Assembly (NCBI RefSeq): GCF_002741055.1
Contig: NZ_CP016809.1
Span: forward strand, 558,001 to 622,000
Origin: Paenibacillus ihbetae
GTDB lineage: Bacteria > Bacillota > Bacilli > Paenibacillales > Paenibacillaceae
Direction of reading: 5' to 3'
Length of the DNA stretch: 64,000 nt
Shown: in pieces, positions 51,477-59,832 of the stretch
How the letters are laid out: each line of letters begins with the position of its first letter
Numbering within the stretch: position 1 is the stretch's first letter
Translations under genes and position numbers: made by a program
The notes under the pieces: generated by a model
The model's database searches: none
What the model was told of the DNA's origin: nothing
What the model saw: the letters and a program-made list of their open reading frames with translations, nothing else

Positions 51477-52226
51477 TTATGGCTCATATATCATTTTACG
51501 CGTCATTCCGCCGTCGACGACCAGATGTGTGCCCGTGACGAAATCGTTCTCCGGATCGGTCAAGTAATAGCAGGCTTTCGCGATATCGGATGGAACCCCG
51601 ACCCGGCCGGCCGGATGCTGGCTGTGATCCTCCGGGCGAAGCTCCTCATAGCTACCGGTCTCGATCCACCCCGGACTGATACAGTTCACCCGGATCCGAT
51701 CCGGTCCCAGGCTGACCGCCATGGCATGGGTCAATGCTACGATCGCGCCCTTGGATGCGGCATAAGCCTCCGAATTCGGCTCCGACATCATGAAACGGGT
51801 GGAGGACAGGTTGACGACGGCACCTCCCCGGCCGGATTTTCTCATATGTACAGCCGCTTCCCGGGTAGCCAAAAAACAGCTTCTTGCATTCGTGTTCAGC
51901 ACATCGTCCCAATCCTGAACGGTCATATCAAAAGGCGACTTGAAACGTGAAACCCCCGCGTTATTGATTAATATATCAATCCTGCCGAACTGGCTTACCG
52001 TTTCATTCATCAGATGACGGATATCGTCCTCGTTGCGGACGTCGCAAGGTATAAAGAGAGCAGACCATCCCTGCTCCTTCAGGGAAGCGGCCGTCTCCTT
52101 TCCGCGCGTTTGATCCATATCGCTTACTACGACCTGAGCGCCTCTAGACGCATACCCTTCCGCCAATCCGCGTCCGATACCGTTTGCAGCACCGGTTATA
52201 ATTACCGTTGTATTGTCAAATTTCAT
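51477..52226 (-). CDS. Classical SDR family oxidoreductase
   Basis: 249 residues from ATG 52226 after AAAGGAGGAGCTCGC. NAD(P) motif TGAANGIGRGLAEGY, NNAG (ILINNAGVS), catalytic Ser (VNLSSTRFM) and YAASK, then SPGWIETG. Family length. Asp at the end of beta-2 (VVVSDMD) favours NAD over NADP. Substrate unknown; resembles 3-oxoacyl reductase or glucose/sugar dehydrogenase type enzymes. Single gene. Confidence 0.92.
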   Translation of the reverse strand: MKFDNTTVIITGAANGIGRGLAEGYASRGAQVVVSDMDQTRGKETAASLKEQGWSALFIPCDVRNEDDIRHLMNETVSQFGRIDILINNAGVSRFKSPFDMTVQDWDDVLNTNARSCFLATREAAVHMRKSGRGGAVVNLSSTRFMMSEPNSEAYAASKGAIVALTHAMAVSLGPDRIRVNCISPGWIETGSYEELRPEDHSQHPAGRVGVPSDIAKACYYLTDPENDFVTGTHLVVDGGMTRKMIYEP

Positions 52227-52291
52227 GCGAGCTCCTCCTTTATTCTCCTTCATTATATACCACAGGAGGAGCCTGACTAAATCTTTGCTTG

Positions 52292-52711
52292 TTAGGTTTT
52301 ATGCTGCCCATATCCTCGGACGGTATCACGATGCGACTTCGGATGCCGGACGAAGCTGTAATAGCGGGTCCCCTGAAAACGCAGCAGTCCCTCGTCCCCT
52401 TCCGCACACATGCCGAATTCCTCGCCATTCACGACAAACTCCATCCTGTCGCCGCTTTCGACTTCGAACGTTAAGTAATAGGTGGTTCGAGTACGGCTCG
52501 ACATCGCTTCATCTGTATGATGCGAATGCTTCACTTCGGTCCGCTTGCTCACAATTTTAGAATCGACGGTTAGCAAAGGCTGTCGGTTGTTCTGGCTCCA
52601 TTGCAATATTCCTTTCCCTGCCGACAGTATAATAATCCCAATGACGACGATGAAAAATATGGGCATAACGCTGCCGAAAAAATCGAACATCCACTCCGAT
52701 CCCGATCCCAT
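52292..52711 (-). CDS. DUF2500 domain membrane protein
   Basis: 139 residues from ATG 52711, which follows GGTGGAGGGGGGAGCCGC; earlier in-frame ATGs have no ribosome site. One membrane helix (MPIFFIVVIGIIILSAGKGI) then an extra-membrane DUF2500 domain (PLLTVDSKIVSKRTEV, YYLTFEVESGDRMEFVVNGEEFGMCAEGDEGLLRFQGTRYYSF). Function unknown. Confidence 0.85.
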   Translation of the reverse strand: MGSGSEWMFDFFGSVMPIFFIVVIGIIILSAGKGILQWSQNNRQPLLTVDSKIVSKRTEVKHSHHTDEAMSSRTRTTYYLTFEVESGDRMEFVVNGEEFGMCAEGDEGLLRFQGTRYYSFVRHPKSHRDTVRGYGQHKT

Positions 52712-52949
52712 GCGGCTCCCCCCTCCACCTTGTCTTGACATATGTATATGCTTAGACTCGGACAATTTAACTCCATCGGAAGGGAAGTTTTAGCGAAAAA
52801 TTTAGGAAGTTTGTCCACCCGAAGGCGTTGTTTGTGTCGTTTTTCGAATGCGTCGCAGATCCTCTGAACGGGACCTCCCACTTTTCTCTTGTTCCAGCGT
52901 TTCATATTATGTTCATCGATGTCCTAATTGCTATCGCCTTAGCATATTA

Positions 52950-52988
52950 AAAGGCCTTACCGTAACGGATCTCCCGCCCGGTAAAGCC
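52950..52988 (-). terminator. Terminator of the YCF48-like lipoprotein gene
   Basis: On the minus strand GGCTTTACC / GGTAAGGCC (one G-T pair), then TTTTAATA; 15 nt past the stop. Confidence 0.75.
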
Positions 52989-53002
52989 CTGCTTGTCCAT
53001 GA

Positions 53003-54298
53003 TTATAATCCTTGCCATGATACCCCGCCATCCGTGCTCATCATGAGCCGGGAGCGTTTCTTGTCTTCCGTCTCAATCAGGAGCCAGCCGACATCCGATG
53101 AAATAAACTGCATTTTCACCACTTTCGGGTACTTTTTCAAGTTGCTCGTCAACAGCTCATCCCTCGGATAGGGCTTCCAATTCCGGCCCATATCGGTCGT
53201 ATGGTAAACAATGCCGTTCACCATCGCCCATCCGTCATGCAGTCTGCGGAACACAGGTTGGATGCTACCGTAGTCTGGGTCTCCCGTCATTGGGAATGAA
53301 ACCAGGTTCCATGACTTCCCGTTATCGGCTGTAAAATAACCCATGTACTCAGGGGTATCTTCGACCATGCACACAACGGGAATATAGACCTCTTCACCCA
53401 CGTAACCGAGGGCCTGGGGCGTACCTGCATAGACCGATCCGCAGCGGTCGAGCGAATCGCTCCGGAATACCTGAGCAGAAGATTTCCATTGGCTCCCGCC
53501 GTCGCGTGTGATGTACAGCTTGGACGATTGCAGCTCCTGCACCGTCGCAAACCCGACTTGAGGATTGGTGAACCTCATGCCGATCATCGAGCCTGTTCTT
53601 GGAATCACCGTTCCCGGGATCCGGGTTCTCGGGTACTCTGTATTCTGCATAACCTCATGCCACACGACCCCGTCGTTGGTTCGATACAGCAGCTTCTCCT
53701 CCATGCCTTTGGAAGAGCTGCCTGAAGCCATGATCCAGCCTTGCTGTGAGGACACGAAGGATAAAGCGGTCACGGTGCCGGATTTCGGAAGGGACGATAT
53801 TTTCCAGCTCTTCCCCCCGTCAGAGGTATGAAGCAGCACGGTCTCCGTCGCGCCCTGCATGTTCCGCACAATCCATCCATGATCTTTATCGGTAAATACG
53901 ATATCTTTGCCATACACCAGCTTGCTGCCGAATTCGACATTGGACGATGGCGAGATGTCCATCCACGTTTCACCATAATCCTGCGTCTGGTATAGTCGGA
54001 GCGAAGCGTTGGTGATTCCCCATGCGATGCCTGTCGTTTCGCTTAACAGATGAAAGTCGGTAAGCCGGGTATGTATCTGGTATTTGCTCTTCTCCTCCGG
54101 AGCTTTCTGGCTTGTCTCCGGCGTGACGAGCGTAATTACCTGCCCTTCTTCTTCCGCTGTATCCTGCATAATCGGTTCAGGAGGTCCTTCTGGTGAAGGC
54201 TGCTGTTGTTTTTTTACCGGCTCCGAGGTACATGACGCTAACATGCATACAATGAATGCCAGCGTGCTAAGCCGCAATAGAAAACGTCGTGGTCTCAA
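53003..54298 (-). CDS. Lipoprotein with YCF48/BNR-type beta-propeller repeats
   Basis: 431 residues from TTG 54298 (AGAGGAGGAACCGT upstream). Lipobox FIVCMLASCTS, a Pro/Glu-rich linker of about 50 residues, then repeated units ending in the Asp-box pattern S-x-D-x-G-x-x-W (TQDYGETW, TSDGGKSW, TNDGVVW, TRDGGSQW, TADNGKSW, TTDMGRNW, STDGGVSW), so about seven blades of a beta-propeller outside the membrane. In cyanobacteria YCF48 helps assembly of photosystem II; in Firmicutes the role is unknown. Confidence 0.85.
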   Translation of the reverse strand: MRPRRFLLRLSTLAFIVCMLASCTSEPVKKQQQPSPEGPPEPIMQDTAEEEGQVITLVTPETSQKAPEEKSKYQIHTRLTDFHLLSETTGIAWGITNASLRLYQTQDYGETWMDISPSSNVEFGSKLVYGKDIVFTDKDHGWIVRNMQGATETVLLHTSDGGKSWKISSLPKSGTVTALSFVSSQQGWIMASGSSSKGMEEKLLYRTNDGVVWHEVMQNTEYPRTRIPGTVIPRTGSMIGMRFTNPQVGFATVQELQSSKLYITRDGGSQWKSSAQVFRSDSLDRCGSVYAGTPQALGYVGEEVYIPVVCMVEDTPEYMGYFTADNGKSWNLVSFPMTGDPDYGSIQPVFRRLHDGWAMVNGIVYHTTDMGRNWKPYPRDELLTSNLKKYPKVVKMQFISSDVGWLLIETEDKKRSRLMMSTDGGVSWQGL

Positions 54299-54510
54299 AA
54301 CGGTTCCTCCTCTTCCATACCACTAAGCCAGGTTGCGTTTCTTCGACATTATAACATATTCATTCGATCAGATAAGTACAGATCCGGCTTGCAATATTTA
54401 CAATCCTGTAGCTTTTTGCGGATATTGTTCGTCAAGATGCATAAGGAAGCTCTCGGATTGGAAAACTTTTGAGGTGCAAGAAACCATATCATGCCCAGGG
54501 GGTGATTTTC

Positions 54511-54735
54511 GTGGCAAAACCGGACAATCGCGAAGATAACGTAGAGCATCTGCAGGATGCTGTGCAGAACACCATTGAAAACTTCCGCGAAGCGGAGGAT
54601 TATCTGGAAGAGTTCGGCGATGAGATTCCTGCCTCGGAGAAGGAGCAAATCCAGGATCGCAATGAGCGCCGCAAGAGAAGCATCTCCGGCTTCCGTGAGG
54701 AAATTAAAGATGAGGCCGCCCATCAGGGCGAATAA
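54511..54735 (+). CDS. tlp: Small acid-soluble spore protein, Tlp family
   Basis: 74 residues from GTG 54511, preceded by CAGGGGGTGATTTTC. The sequence starts VAKPDNREDNVEHLQDAVQN and holds the Tlp signature (VQNTIENFREAEDYL; NERRKRSISGFREEIKDEA). It is a thioredoxin-like-protein-named SASP, synthesised in the forespore under sigma-G control in Bacillus. Charged, helical, no cysteine. Followed by a strong terminator. Confidence 0.93.
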   Translation: MAKPDNREDNVEHLQDAVQNTIENFREAEDYLEEFGDEIPASEKEQIQDRNERRKRSISGFREEIKDEAAHQGE

Positions 54736-54753
54736 TCGGGATGTTGCCATAAG

Positions 54754-54794
54754 AAAATCAGGAGGTCCGCTGCTTAAGCGCCTCCTGATTTTTT
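54754..54794. terminator. Bidirectional terminator after tlp
   Basis: AAAATCAGGAGG / CCTCCTGATTTTTT, 12-bp stem; serves tlp and the convergent LysE gene. Confidence 0.9.
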
Positions 54795-54812
54795 TGTAAA
54801 CGAACGAGCTTA

Positions 54813-55439
54813 TTATAATCGGGTAAATACCAGTTTCATCCCGATAATGGAAAAAATGCAGCCTCCCAGGATGTTCATCCATTCGCCAAAACGCGAATTC
54901 GATAGAAGCCGCTGGCTGAATGCCCCCGCAAAGTAGGCCAAAATCCCGAATATCAAACCGGTCAGGATGAGAAAGATCATTCCTAAAATAAAGAGCTGTA
55001 TGCCGGCATGGCCTTGCGTATCATTTACGAACTGCGGCAGGAACGAGAGGAAGAAAATCGCGACCTTCGGGTTCAGAACGTTCATCAGAAATCCCTTTAA
55101 GATCAGATTCCGTCCGGGCTCAGGCTTGCCTTTCTGAATGCCGATCGGTTCCTTCCGGTGCTTGAACGATTTATACGCAAGATAAAATAAATAACAAGCG
55201 CCCGCGATTTTAAACAGCGTAAACACCGTCGCAGACGTTTTAATGATGATGGATACGCCAAGCGCAGCTGCAAGCGTATGTACGATATTACCAAGGCTTA
55301 AGCCGATGGCGCTTAGAATGCCCGCTCGCTTGCCGCTGGTCATGCCCTGCGTAACGGCAAACAACAGATCCGGTCCCGGCACCAGGATGATCAGTATCGC
55401 CGATCCTAGAAACAGCAGTAAAGAAGTGAGTGTAAACAT
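54813..55439 (-). CDS. LysE family amino acid translocator
   Basis: 208 residues with six hydrophobic helices. LysE/RhtB motif VPGPDLLFAVTQGMTSGKRAGILSAIGLSLGN and a middle FLMNVLNPKVAIFFLSFLPQF, both typical. Exports amino acids or analogues; substrate unknown. Start ATG 55439 follows AGAGAGAGGACCAATAG. Confidence 0.92.
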   Translation of the reverse strand: MFTLTSLLLFLGSAILIILVPGPDLLFAVTQGMTSGKRAGILSAIGLSLGNIVHTLAAALGVSIIIKTSATVFTLFKIAGACYLFYLAYKSFKHRKEPIGIQKGKPEPGRNLILKGFLMNVLNPKVAIFFLSFLPQFVNDTQGHAGIQLFILGMIFLILTGLIFGILAYFAGAFSQRLLSNSRFGEWMNILGGCIFSIIGMKLVFTRL

Positions 55440-55470
55440 CTATTGGTCCTCTCTCTCTATCATGTTGAGC

Positions 55471-55500
55471 TGCGATCTTGACAATGCGATCTTGACAATG
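55471..55500 (+). repeat. 14-nt tandem duplication
   Basis: TGCGATCTTGACAA at 55471-55484 is repeated exactly at 55485-55498. Each copy holds TTGACA, but no matching -10 was found on the plus strand. The rest of 55440-55698 shows no gene. Confidence 0.65.
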
Positions 55501-55698
55501 AAAAGGGTGTATGAATCCCCCACCATTGAACCATTACGATATTTAGCCACATCATATTTTAACACAGGAGCGTCATGACTGGCGGGGAAAATGATAAATG
55601 GAATCATTACTGTCCTGGGCCGTCTGCATCATCCGGCAAAAAGAGCCTGCATCAGGCAAGGCGCTTCCCCCTTCCCGAGCAGACTCTCCTATTCGTTT

Positions 55699-56118
55699 TC
55701 AATCAGGATAGGGCAAAATAATGATGCCCTTATAACGTTCCAGCGCCTTCGGCTGGTCTGTGATAAAATGGCGAATGGCTTTGACACGTGCTTCCAGATC
55801 AAGCTGCTCCGTGGTTCCTATTTGGACCGTGGACGCGGATGCGACAGACAAGACATCGACACGATTCACACGGATCAGATTATGCTCTTGGATGATGTCC
55901 ATTTCTACATCCGATATGTCCGGTAACTTCGGAATATCCCTCGTGAAAATAGGATAATCTTCAAAGCTGCCTTCATCCTCGTAAAAGACGGGCACCTGCC
56001 GTTGTACGGCGAGTGCCTCCGTATACGCATGAAGATCCTCGGATCTACCGCAAATACATGTCGAGCCGTCCGAGATGTTAATGATATGCATGTTCTCCAC
56101 ATATACGTTTCGCTTCAT
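55699..56118 (-). CDS. gerPE: Spore germination protein GerPE
   Basis: 139 residues with the GerPE pattern: MKRNVYVENMHIINISDGSTCICG, EDYPIFTRDIPKLP, and EHNLIRVNRVDVLSVASASTVQIG. GerP proteins are made in the mother cell and let germinants cross the coat. The ATG overlaps the gerPD stop by 4 nt. It is the last gene of the cluster; no gerPF follows in the 260 nt before the LysE gene. Confidence 0.9.
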   Translation of the reverse strand: MKRNVYVENMHIINISDGSTCICGRSEDLHAYTEALAVQRQVPVFYEDEGSFEDYPIFTRDIPKLPDISDVEMDIIQEHNLIRVNRVDVLSVASASTVQIGTTEQLDLEARVKAIRHFITDQPKALERYKGIIILPYPD

Positions 56119-56300
56119 GGAGCTGATCCCGATGCTAACGGTACGAGCGGACTGACCAGCAACGACTCCGATGGCGTATCGTATATCGATGAGCTGTTGA
56201 TGATTTTCGTATCTCCGATTAACAGCACGGACGAGCTGGATACCGCGGTTACCCGGATGCAGCCCACATGCAGCTCCTTATTGATGACTGTCAGCTTCAT
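56115..56300 (-). CDS. gerPD: Spore germination protein GerPD
   Basis: 61 residues from ATG 56300 (CAAGGGAAGTGGA upstream): MKLTVINKELHVGCIRVTAVSSSSVLLIGDTKII, then SSSIYDTP. The GxIxxxxVSSSSVLLIGD pattern is typical of the small GerP proteins. The gene starts 23 nt inside gerPC and ends overlapping gerPE, so translation is tightly coupled. Small, hydrophobic, no signal peptide. Confidence 0.9.
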   Translation of the reverse strand: MKLTVINKELHVGCIRVTAVSSSSVLLIGDTKIINSSSIYDTPSESLLVSPLVPLASGSAP

Positions 56301-56892
56301 TCCATTTCCACTTCCCTTGCACTTGTTGAAGATGCTGATTGATGGCGTAAGCAATCTCCTTTTTGACCTGCTGAGCAATGGTTTGCTTCATAAGCACGGC
56401 GTCCGGCTCTTTGCCGCTCCGGCCGTATTGGTCCATGTATACCTGGATGCGTTCCCCGACCTGTTTGCGAATGTCCTCTAGAATAACAGAAGAACTTGGT
56501 CCTGCTGAATCGCCGGGAAGCTTCTTCAGACTCCGTTCAAGCTCCCCGGCGATATCATCATCCAGATATTGCGCAACGTCTTCGTAAATCTCGGAATATG
56601 CTGCGTTTCCGCCATTGCTCCCTTGCGGCGGGACCAGAGATTGACCGTTAACCTCAATATCCCCTTCCGGCTTGCCGCCCGTGGGCATGACTCCGATATT
56701 CAACGTTCCTTCCAGCCTCTCGATTTTTAATAAATCAAAGTGATATTCAATCCGGTCGGCAGCACTCGATTTGGACTGGCGCAGCGTATCCATCTCTGCC
56801 CTCAAATCCTTCACCATTTGCTCGATCCGACGTAGCTGCTCCGCTTGGAGTTGAAGACCGTCCAGCAGCTGCTGTAAATGATACGGGTACAT
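56278..56892 (-). CDS. gerPC: Spore germination protein GerPC
   Basis: 204 residues from ATG 56892 after CAGGGGAGGGGGTTCT, matching the length of B. subtilis GerPC. N-terminal coiled coil (YHLQQLLDGLQLQAEQLRRIEQMVKDLRAEMDTLR), then RIEYHFDLLKIERLEGTLNIGV, the conserved GerPC stretch. C-terminal charged helical half. The gerPB stop is 41 nt upstream. Confidence 0.93.
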   Translation of the reverse strand: MYPYHLQQLLDGLQLQAEQLRRIEQMVKDLRAEMDTLRQSKSSAADRIEYHFDLLKIERLEGTLNIGVMPTGGKPEGDIEVNGQSLVPPQGSNGGNAAYSEIYEDVAQYLDDDIAGELERSLKKLPGDSAGPSSSVILEDIRKQVGERIQVYMDQYGRSGKEPDAVLMKQTIAQQVKKEIAYAINQHLQQVQGKWKWNEADSHQ

Positions 56893-56933
56893 AGAACCCC
56901 CTCCCCTGCAATTGTATGCAGGGGGGAATCTCG

Positions 56934-57161
56934 TCATTCTTGCCTGTACAATCCTTCCTCGGGAGCAGGCAGTGGAACAATCGGGCTGGCGTTATCGATA
57001 GGCTCGAATTCTGGCGCGGGTCCGGTAAAGCCACCCGTATTATATATATTGGATAAGGCTCTGATTTCACCCGCAGTCCCGATCTGGAGCACGGATGAAT
57101 TCGTTACGGCTTCCACGCGCAGCTGATGAATCGTTATGCTTTGATGAACCGTCACATTCAC
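56934..57161 (-). CDS. gerPB: Spore germination protein GerPB
   Basis: 75 residues: MNVTVHQSITIHQLRVEAVTNSSVLQIGTAGEIRALSNIYNTGGF, the GerPB pattern (SITIxxLRVExVTNSSVLQIGTAG). A Pro/Glu-rich C-terminus. Lies 17 nt after gerPA on the same strand. Confidence 0.92.
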   Translation of the reverse strand: MNVTVHQSITIHQLRVEAVTNSSVLQIGTAGEIRALSNIYNTGGFTGPAPEFEPIDNASPIVPLPAPEEGLYRQE

Positions 57162-57178
57162 AATGTATCACAACCTTA

Positions 57179-57400
57179 CTAAGCATTCGCGGAATCGATA
57201 AGGTCCGGATCCACCGTATTTAAGCTGTTGCCCTGGTTATTCGCGATATTGAGACCGATATTGTCGCCGGTATTGAACGAGTTGGAGCCCGAGTAGGTTT
57301 TCGTGGAGCTGTTCAAATCTATGGCGCCGGTATTTCCAACCAAGACCGTAGAACTGGGGCCAACGTTTACAATCTTCATATTGCCGATAATCGAAACCAC
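57179..57400 (-). CDS. gerPA: Spore germination protein GerPA (GerPA/GerPF family)
   Basis: 73 residues: MVSIIGNMKIVNVGPSSTVLVGNTGAIDLNSSTKTYSGSNSFNTGDNIGL, the GerPA/PF family motif. The position as first gene favours GerPA; GerPA and GerPF are homologous, so this could also serve as GerPF. GAGGTGGAATT precedes the start. A sigma-K type promoter lies about 34 nt upstream. Confidence 0.9.
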   Translation of the reverse strand: MVSIIGNMKIVNVGPSSTVLVGNTGAIDLNSSTKTYSGSNSFNTGDNIGLNIANNQGNSLNTVDPDLIDSANA

Positions 57401-57433
57401 AATTCCACCTCTTCAATCAGAATCGTCCTAAAA

Positions 57434-57462
57434 TAGGTTATGTAGATATACGCCCAGATGTC
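57434..57462 (-). promoter_or_regulatory. Candidate sigma-K promoter of the gerP operon
   Basis: On the minus strand CATAACCTA (57434-57442) is an exact match to the sigma-K -10 CATANNNTA, with an AC -35 (57461-57462) about 17 nt upstream. gerP is transcribed by sigma-K RNA polymerase in B. subtilis. Confidence 0.62.
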
Positions 57463-57519
57463 ACTGCGACCTTCATTCGCCCATACAATGTATCAGTTAC
57501 AAAGGGGGGTGACGAATAC

Positions 57520-57981
57520 TTGAGCTCCAAGAACCGGCTGCCCGAATGGCTGACCCAGGATTCCTTCTTCAGCAGCAACCCGTTTCCGTTCAAAGACTTG
57601 AACAACCTGAATGAAGACGTTCAACTGGATCCGGCCTTTATAGAGGATTATGTAAGGAACACCATTAAACAGGCGATGTCGGGCAATGATATCCTGCCGA
57701 GCCCGTCCGAGCTGCGCTATGAAACCTTTGATACCCATAAATTCCTTGTTGTGAAATGCCATGTTCCCAAGCGCATTCACCCCGAGAATTTATGGGTGCA
57801 GGTGAACCGGACACATATCAAAATCAATGGACTTCCGAAAGAGCACGTCCAGATCATCCAGCTGCCTGCGCCCGTGCAGCCCTCACAAAGCATCGCTACG
57901 TACAAACAGTCCTCACTGCAAATCAAAATGCCGAAAATGAGCAGCGGTCGCTATCACGACGTACACATCCGGTTTCTTTGA
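57520..57981 (+). CDS. gerT: Spore germination protein GerT-like (Hsp20/CotM-related)
   Basis: 153 residues from TTG 57520 after AAAGGGGGGTGACGAATAC. N-terminal RLPEWLTQDSFFSSNPFPFKDL and a C-terminal alpha-crystallin-like domain (YETFDTHKFLVVKCHVPKRIHPENLWVQVNRTHIKINGLPKEHVQIIQLP). It recalls GerT, a mother-cell coat protein needed for efficient germination. Divergent from gerP; CATACAATG (57482-57490) may be a sigma-K -10. The symbol is tentative. Confidence 0.75.
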   Translation: MSSKNRLPEWLTQDSFFSSNPFPFKDLNNLNEDVQLDPAFIEDYVRNTIKQAMSGNDILPSPSELRYETFDTHKFLVVKCHVPKRIHPENLWVQVNRTHIKINGLPKEHVQIIQLPAPVQPSQSIATYKQSSLQIKMPKMSSGRYHDVHIRFL

Positions 57982-58002
57982 TTGTTCGAAGAGCAGCGAA
58001 AT

Positions 58003-58048
58003 GCGCGCCATCTGCGCCAAGTCGGGTCATTTTACACCGATGGCGCGC
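58003..58048 (+). terminator. Stem-loop after gerT
   Basis: GCGCGCCATC / GATGGCGCGC, 10-bp perfect stem with a 26-nt loop, 22 nt past the stop; only a weak T-run. Confidence 0.55.
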
Positions 58049-58166
58049 AGCAAGCTGTTTAATGCGGGGTCTGGGCCCTCCATTTAAAACATGATCGATA
58101 TACGTTAGGGAGATTTAATTGTGCGATGTTGAGTAAAAGAACTAGGGAGAGGGAAATGTTTTATTT

Positions 58167-58186
58167 TATTGTGAATTTTTCATATA
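58167..58186 (+). repeat. 20-nt sequence shared with 63473-63492, copy 1
   Basis: TATTGTGAATTTTTCATATA, identical in both places and in the same orientation; contains the palindrome TGAA-TTT-TTCA. It lies about 140 nt upstream of the imine-reductase-like promoter. Otherwise 58049-58320 shows no gene. Confidence 0.6.
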
Positions 58187-58324
58187 TTGAAATTATCAGG
58201 TTGTTTCTGTACATATTCTACAATCCGCCCGCTCTTGACTGGTAGCAGCCGATATATATTCGTTTTTTAGATTACGTTTAGATCGTGACGCGAATCGTTT
58301 TTTGCTGCCTTCGCGAATACCATG

Positions 58325-58356
58325 TTGACTTTGACATTAGTGACAAGGTTTAGAAT
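58325..58356 (+). promoter_or_regulatory. MerR-type promoter and operator of the imine-reductase-like gene
   Basis: TTGACT (58325-58330) and TAGAAT (58351-58356) are separated by 20 nt, the long spacer typical of MerR-activated promoters. The spacer holds TTTGACATTAGTGACAAG, 15 of 18 bases identical to the perfect palindrome in the merR promoter at 59842-59859. Confidence 0.82.
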
Positions 58357-58390
58357 AGGACCGGATGACATATATAAGGAGGAACAACAA

Positions 58391-59308
58391 ATGGTTAACG
58401 AATGGGAATTTTCCAGCTCTATTAGCAATGATACAGAACCGCATACGAAAGTAGCCGTCTCGGTGCTCGGCCTGGGACCGATGGGGCAAGCGCTCGCCGG
58501 TGCCTTTCTGAAGAACGGTCATCCGGTGACCGTATGGAATCGTACGCCTGGTAAGGCAGGCGATTTGACCCGGCAAGGGGCTGTTCTGGCGGAATCCGTG
58601 ACGGACGCAGCTTCCGCAAGCGAACTGATCATGATCTGTGTGCTCGATTATAATGCCGTGCGCGCCATTTTATCGCCGGCTATGGTAGAACTGAAAGGAC
58701 GAACCGTCGTCAATCTGACGGCAGACACGCCGGAACGGGCCAGGGAGATGGCCGGCTGGGCATCTGCCAACGGCATTGATTACGTGGACGGGGCCATTAT
58801 GACGCCAACTCCGACCATTGGCGAAGCGACGGCTGTCATTTTATACAGCGGCCCGGAGGATGTATACCTGCGGCATAGGCAAGCATTGGCCAGCTTGGGA
58901 GGAAAGGCGTCTTACCTCGGCAGCGATCCCGGGCGTGCGGCCGCTTACGACATTACCTTACTTAATCTTTACTGGACGGCCATGAACGGTTATATGCATT
59001 CGCTTGCCCTTGCACGGGCCGAGAACATTGCAGCCTCCGATCTGGCCCCTTATGCACATGGTATCGTAGAGATCATGCCTGCCATCATGACCCAACTTGC
59101 AGAAGAAGTCGACCGCGGCGTCTATCCGGGGGACCGCTCGAACATTATCTCTGCGGCTGCCTCAATGGAACACATCACTCACGTTGCGGAGCATCACGGC
59201 CTTGACAGCAGCATACTTGGTGCGGGCCTGACCGTCGCCAACAAGGCGATTCAGGCAGGATTCGGGGAGGAAGGCTTCTCGCGTCTCGTTGAGTTCCATA
59301 AACGGTGA
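58391..59308 (+). CDS. NAD(P)-dependent oxidoreductase, imine reductase / beta-hydroxyacid dehydrogenase-like
   Basis: 305 residues from ATG 58391 after AAGGAGGAACAACAA. N-terminal Rossmann motif VLGLGPMGQALAGAF, then VTVWNRTPGKAGDL, which selects NADP by Arg after Asn. C-terminal all-helical dimerisation domain with YDITLLNLYWTAM, the place of the proton-donor Asp of imine reductases. No K in the beta-HAD catalytic GxxxN-K position was identified, which also favours the IRED group. Physiological substrate unknown. A MerR gene is convergent downstream and its operator is repeated here. Confidence 0.85.
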   Translation: MVNEWEFSSSISNDTEPHTKVAVSVLGLGPMGQALAGAFLKNGHPVTVWNRTPGKAGDLTRQGAVLAESVTDAASASELIMICVLDYNAVRAILSPAMVELKGRTVVNLTADTPERAREMAGWASANGIDYVDGAIMTPTPTIGEATAVILYSGPEDVYLRHRQALASLGGKASYLGSDPGRAAAYDITLLNLYWTAMNGYMHSLALARAENIAASDLAPYAHGIVEIMPAIMTQLAEEVDRGVYPGDRSNIISAAASMEHITHVAEHHGLDSSILGAGLTVANKAIQAGFGEEGFSRLVEFHKR

Positions 59309-59346
59309 CGATGCTGTCGAAGCAACGTTCGGAATGGAGGGACAAA

Positions 59347-59381
59347 AGGCCCGAACGGCGTTTTAAACGCCGTTCGGGCCT
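59347..59381. terminator. Bidirectional terminator between the oxidoreductase and merR
   Basis: Perfect 17-bp stem AGGCCCGAACGGCGTTT / AAACGCCGTTCGGGCCT with a 1-nt centre; no long T-run, TT-poor on the plus strand (CAATTAT), so termination is inferred from stem strength. Confidence 0.7.
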
Positions 59382-59797
59382 CAATTATAAACGCCGTAGC
59401 CGGCTTCGGACATACGGCTCTCCGCCACCTGCGGCACATCGTCTTTCATCCGGTTCATCTCGCCGATTTTCTCCTCCAGCCTCAGCTTGACGGCAGCGAG
59501 CCTTAGAATCCTGCCATTAATTTCGTCCAGCTTGTCTTCGTAGAAATCCATCATCTCTTCGCAGTATTCATATACTTCCGAGTAATCATCATTACAATCC
59601 AGAACCTCCGCGATTTCATCCGTCGTCAATCCCATTCCCAAATAAATTTGAATGGCCTTGACCCTTTCGATCGCATCTTCGTCAAACTCCCGGTAATCAT
59701 TATCCAGGCGCTTCGGGCGAATCAGCCGTTTCTTCTCGTAATGGCGTATCGACCGGGCACTGACACCTGTCAGTTTAGACAGCTGGCTAATTTTCAT
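59381..59797 (-). CDS. MerR family transcriptional regulator
   Basis: 138 residues from ATG 59797 after CGAGGAGGTTTCTTC. Winged helix at the N-terminus (MKISQLSKLTGVSARSIRHYEKKRLIRPKR then YREFDEDAIERVKAIQIYLGMGLTTDEIAEVLDC), then a coiled coil and a short effector region with two Cys (DCNDD and YEYCEEM). It belongs to the multidrug/stress branch rather than metal MerRs. Convergent with the oxidoreductase gene, and its own promoter carries the same 18-nt operator, so both genes should respond together. Confidence 0.93.
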   Translation of the reverse strand: MKISQLSKLTGVSARSIRHYEKKRLIRPKRLDNDYREFDEDAIERVKAIQIYLGMGLTTDEIAEVLDCNDDYSEVYEYCEEMMDFYEDKLDEINGRILRLAAVKLRLEEKIGEMNRMKDDVPQVAESRMSEAGYGVYN

Positions 59798-59832
59798 GAA
59801 GAAACCTCCTCGGTACACAGGGATTCCCTTCC

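Noticed and set aside
55591..55926. 111-codon plus-strand frame opposite gerPE as a missing gerPF
   Set aside because: Sequence has no GerPA/PF motif and is antisense to gerPE.
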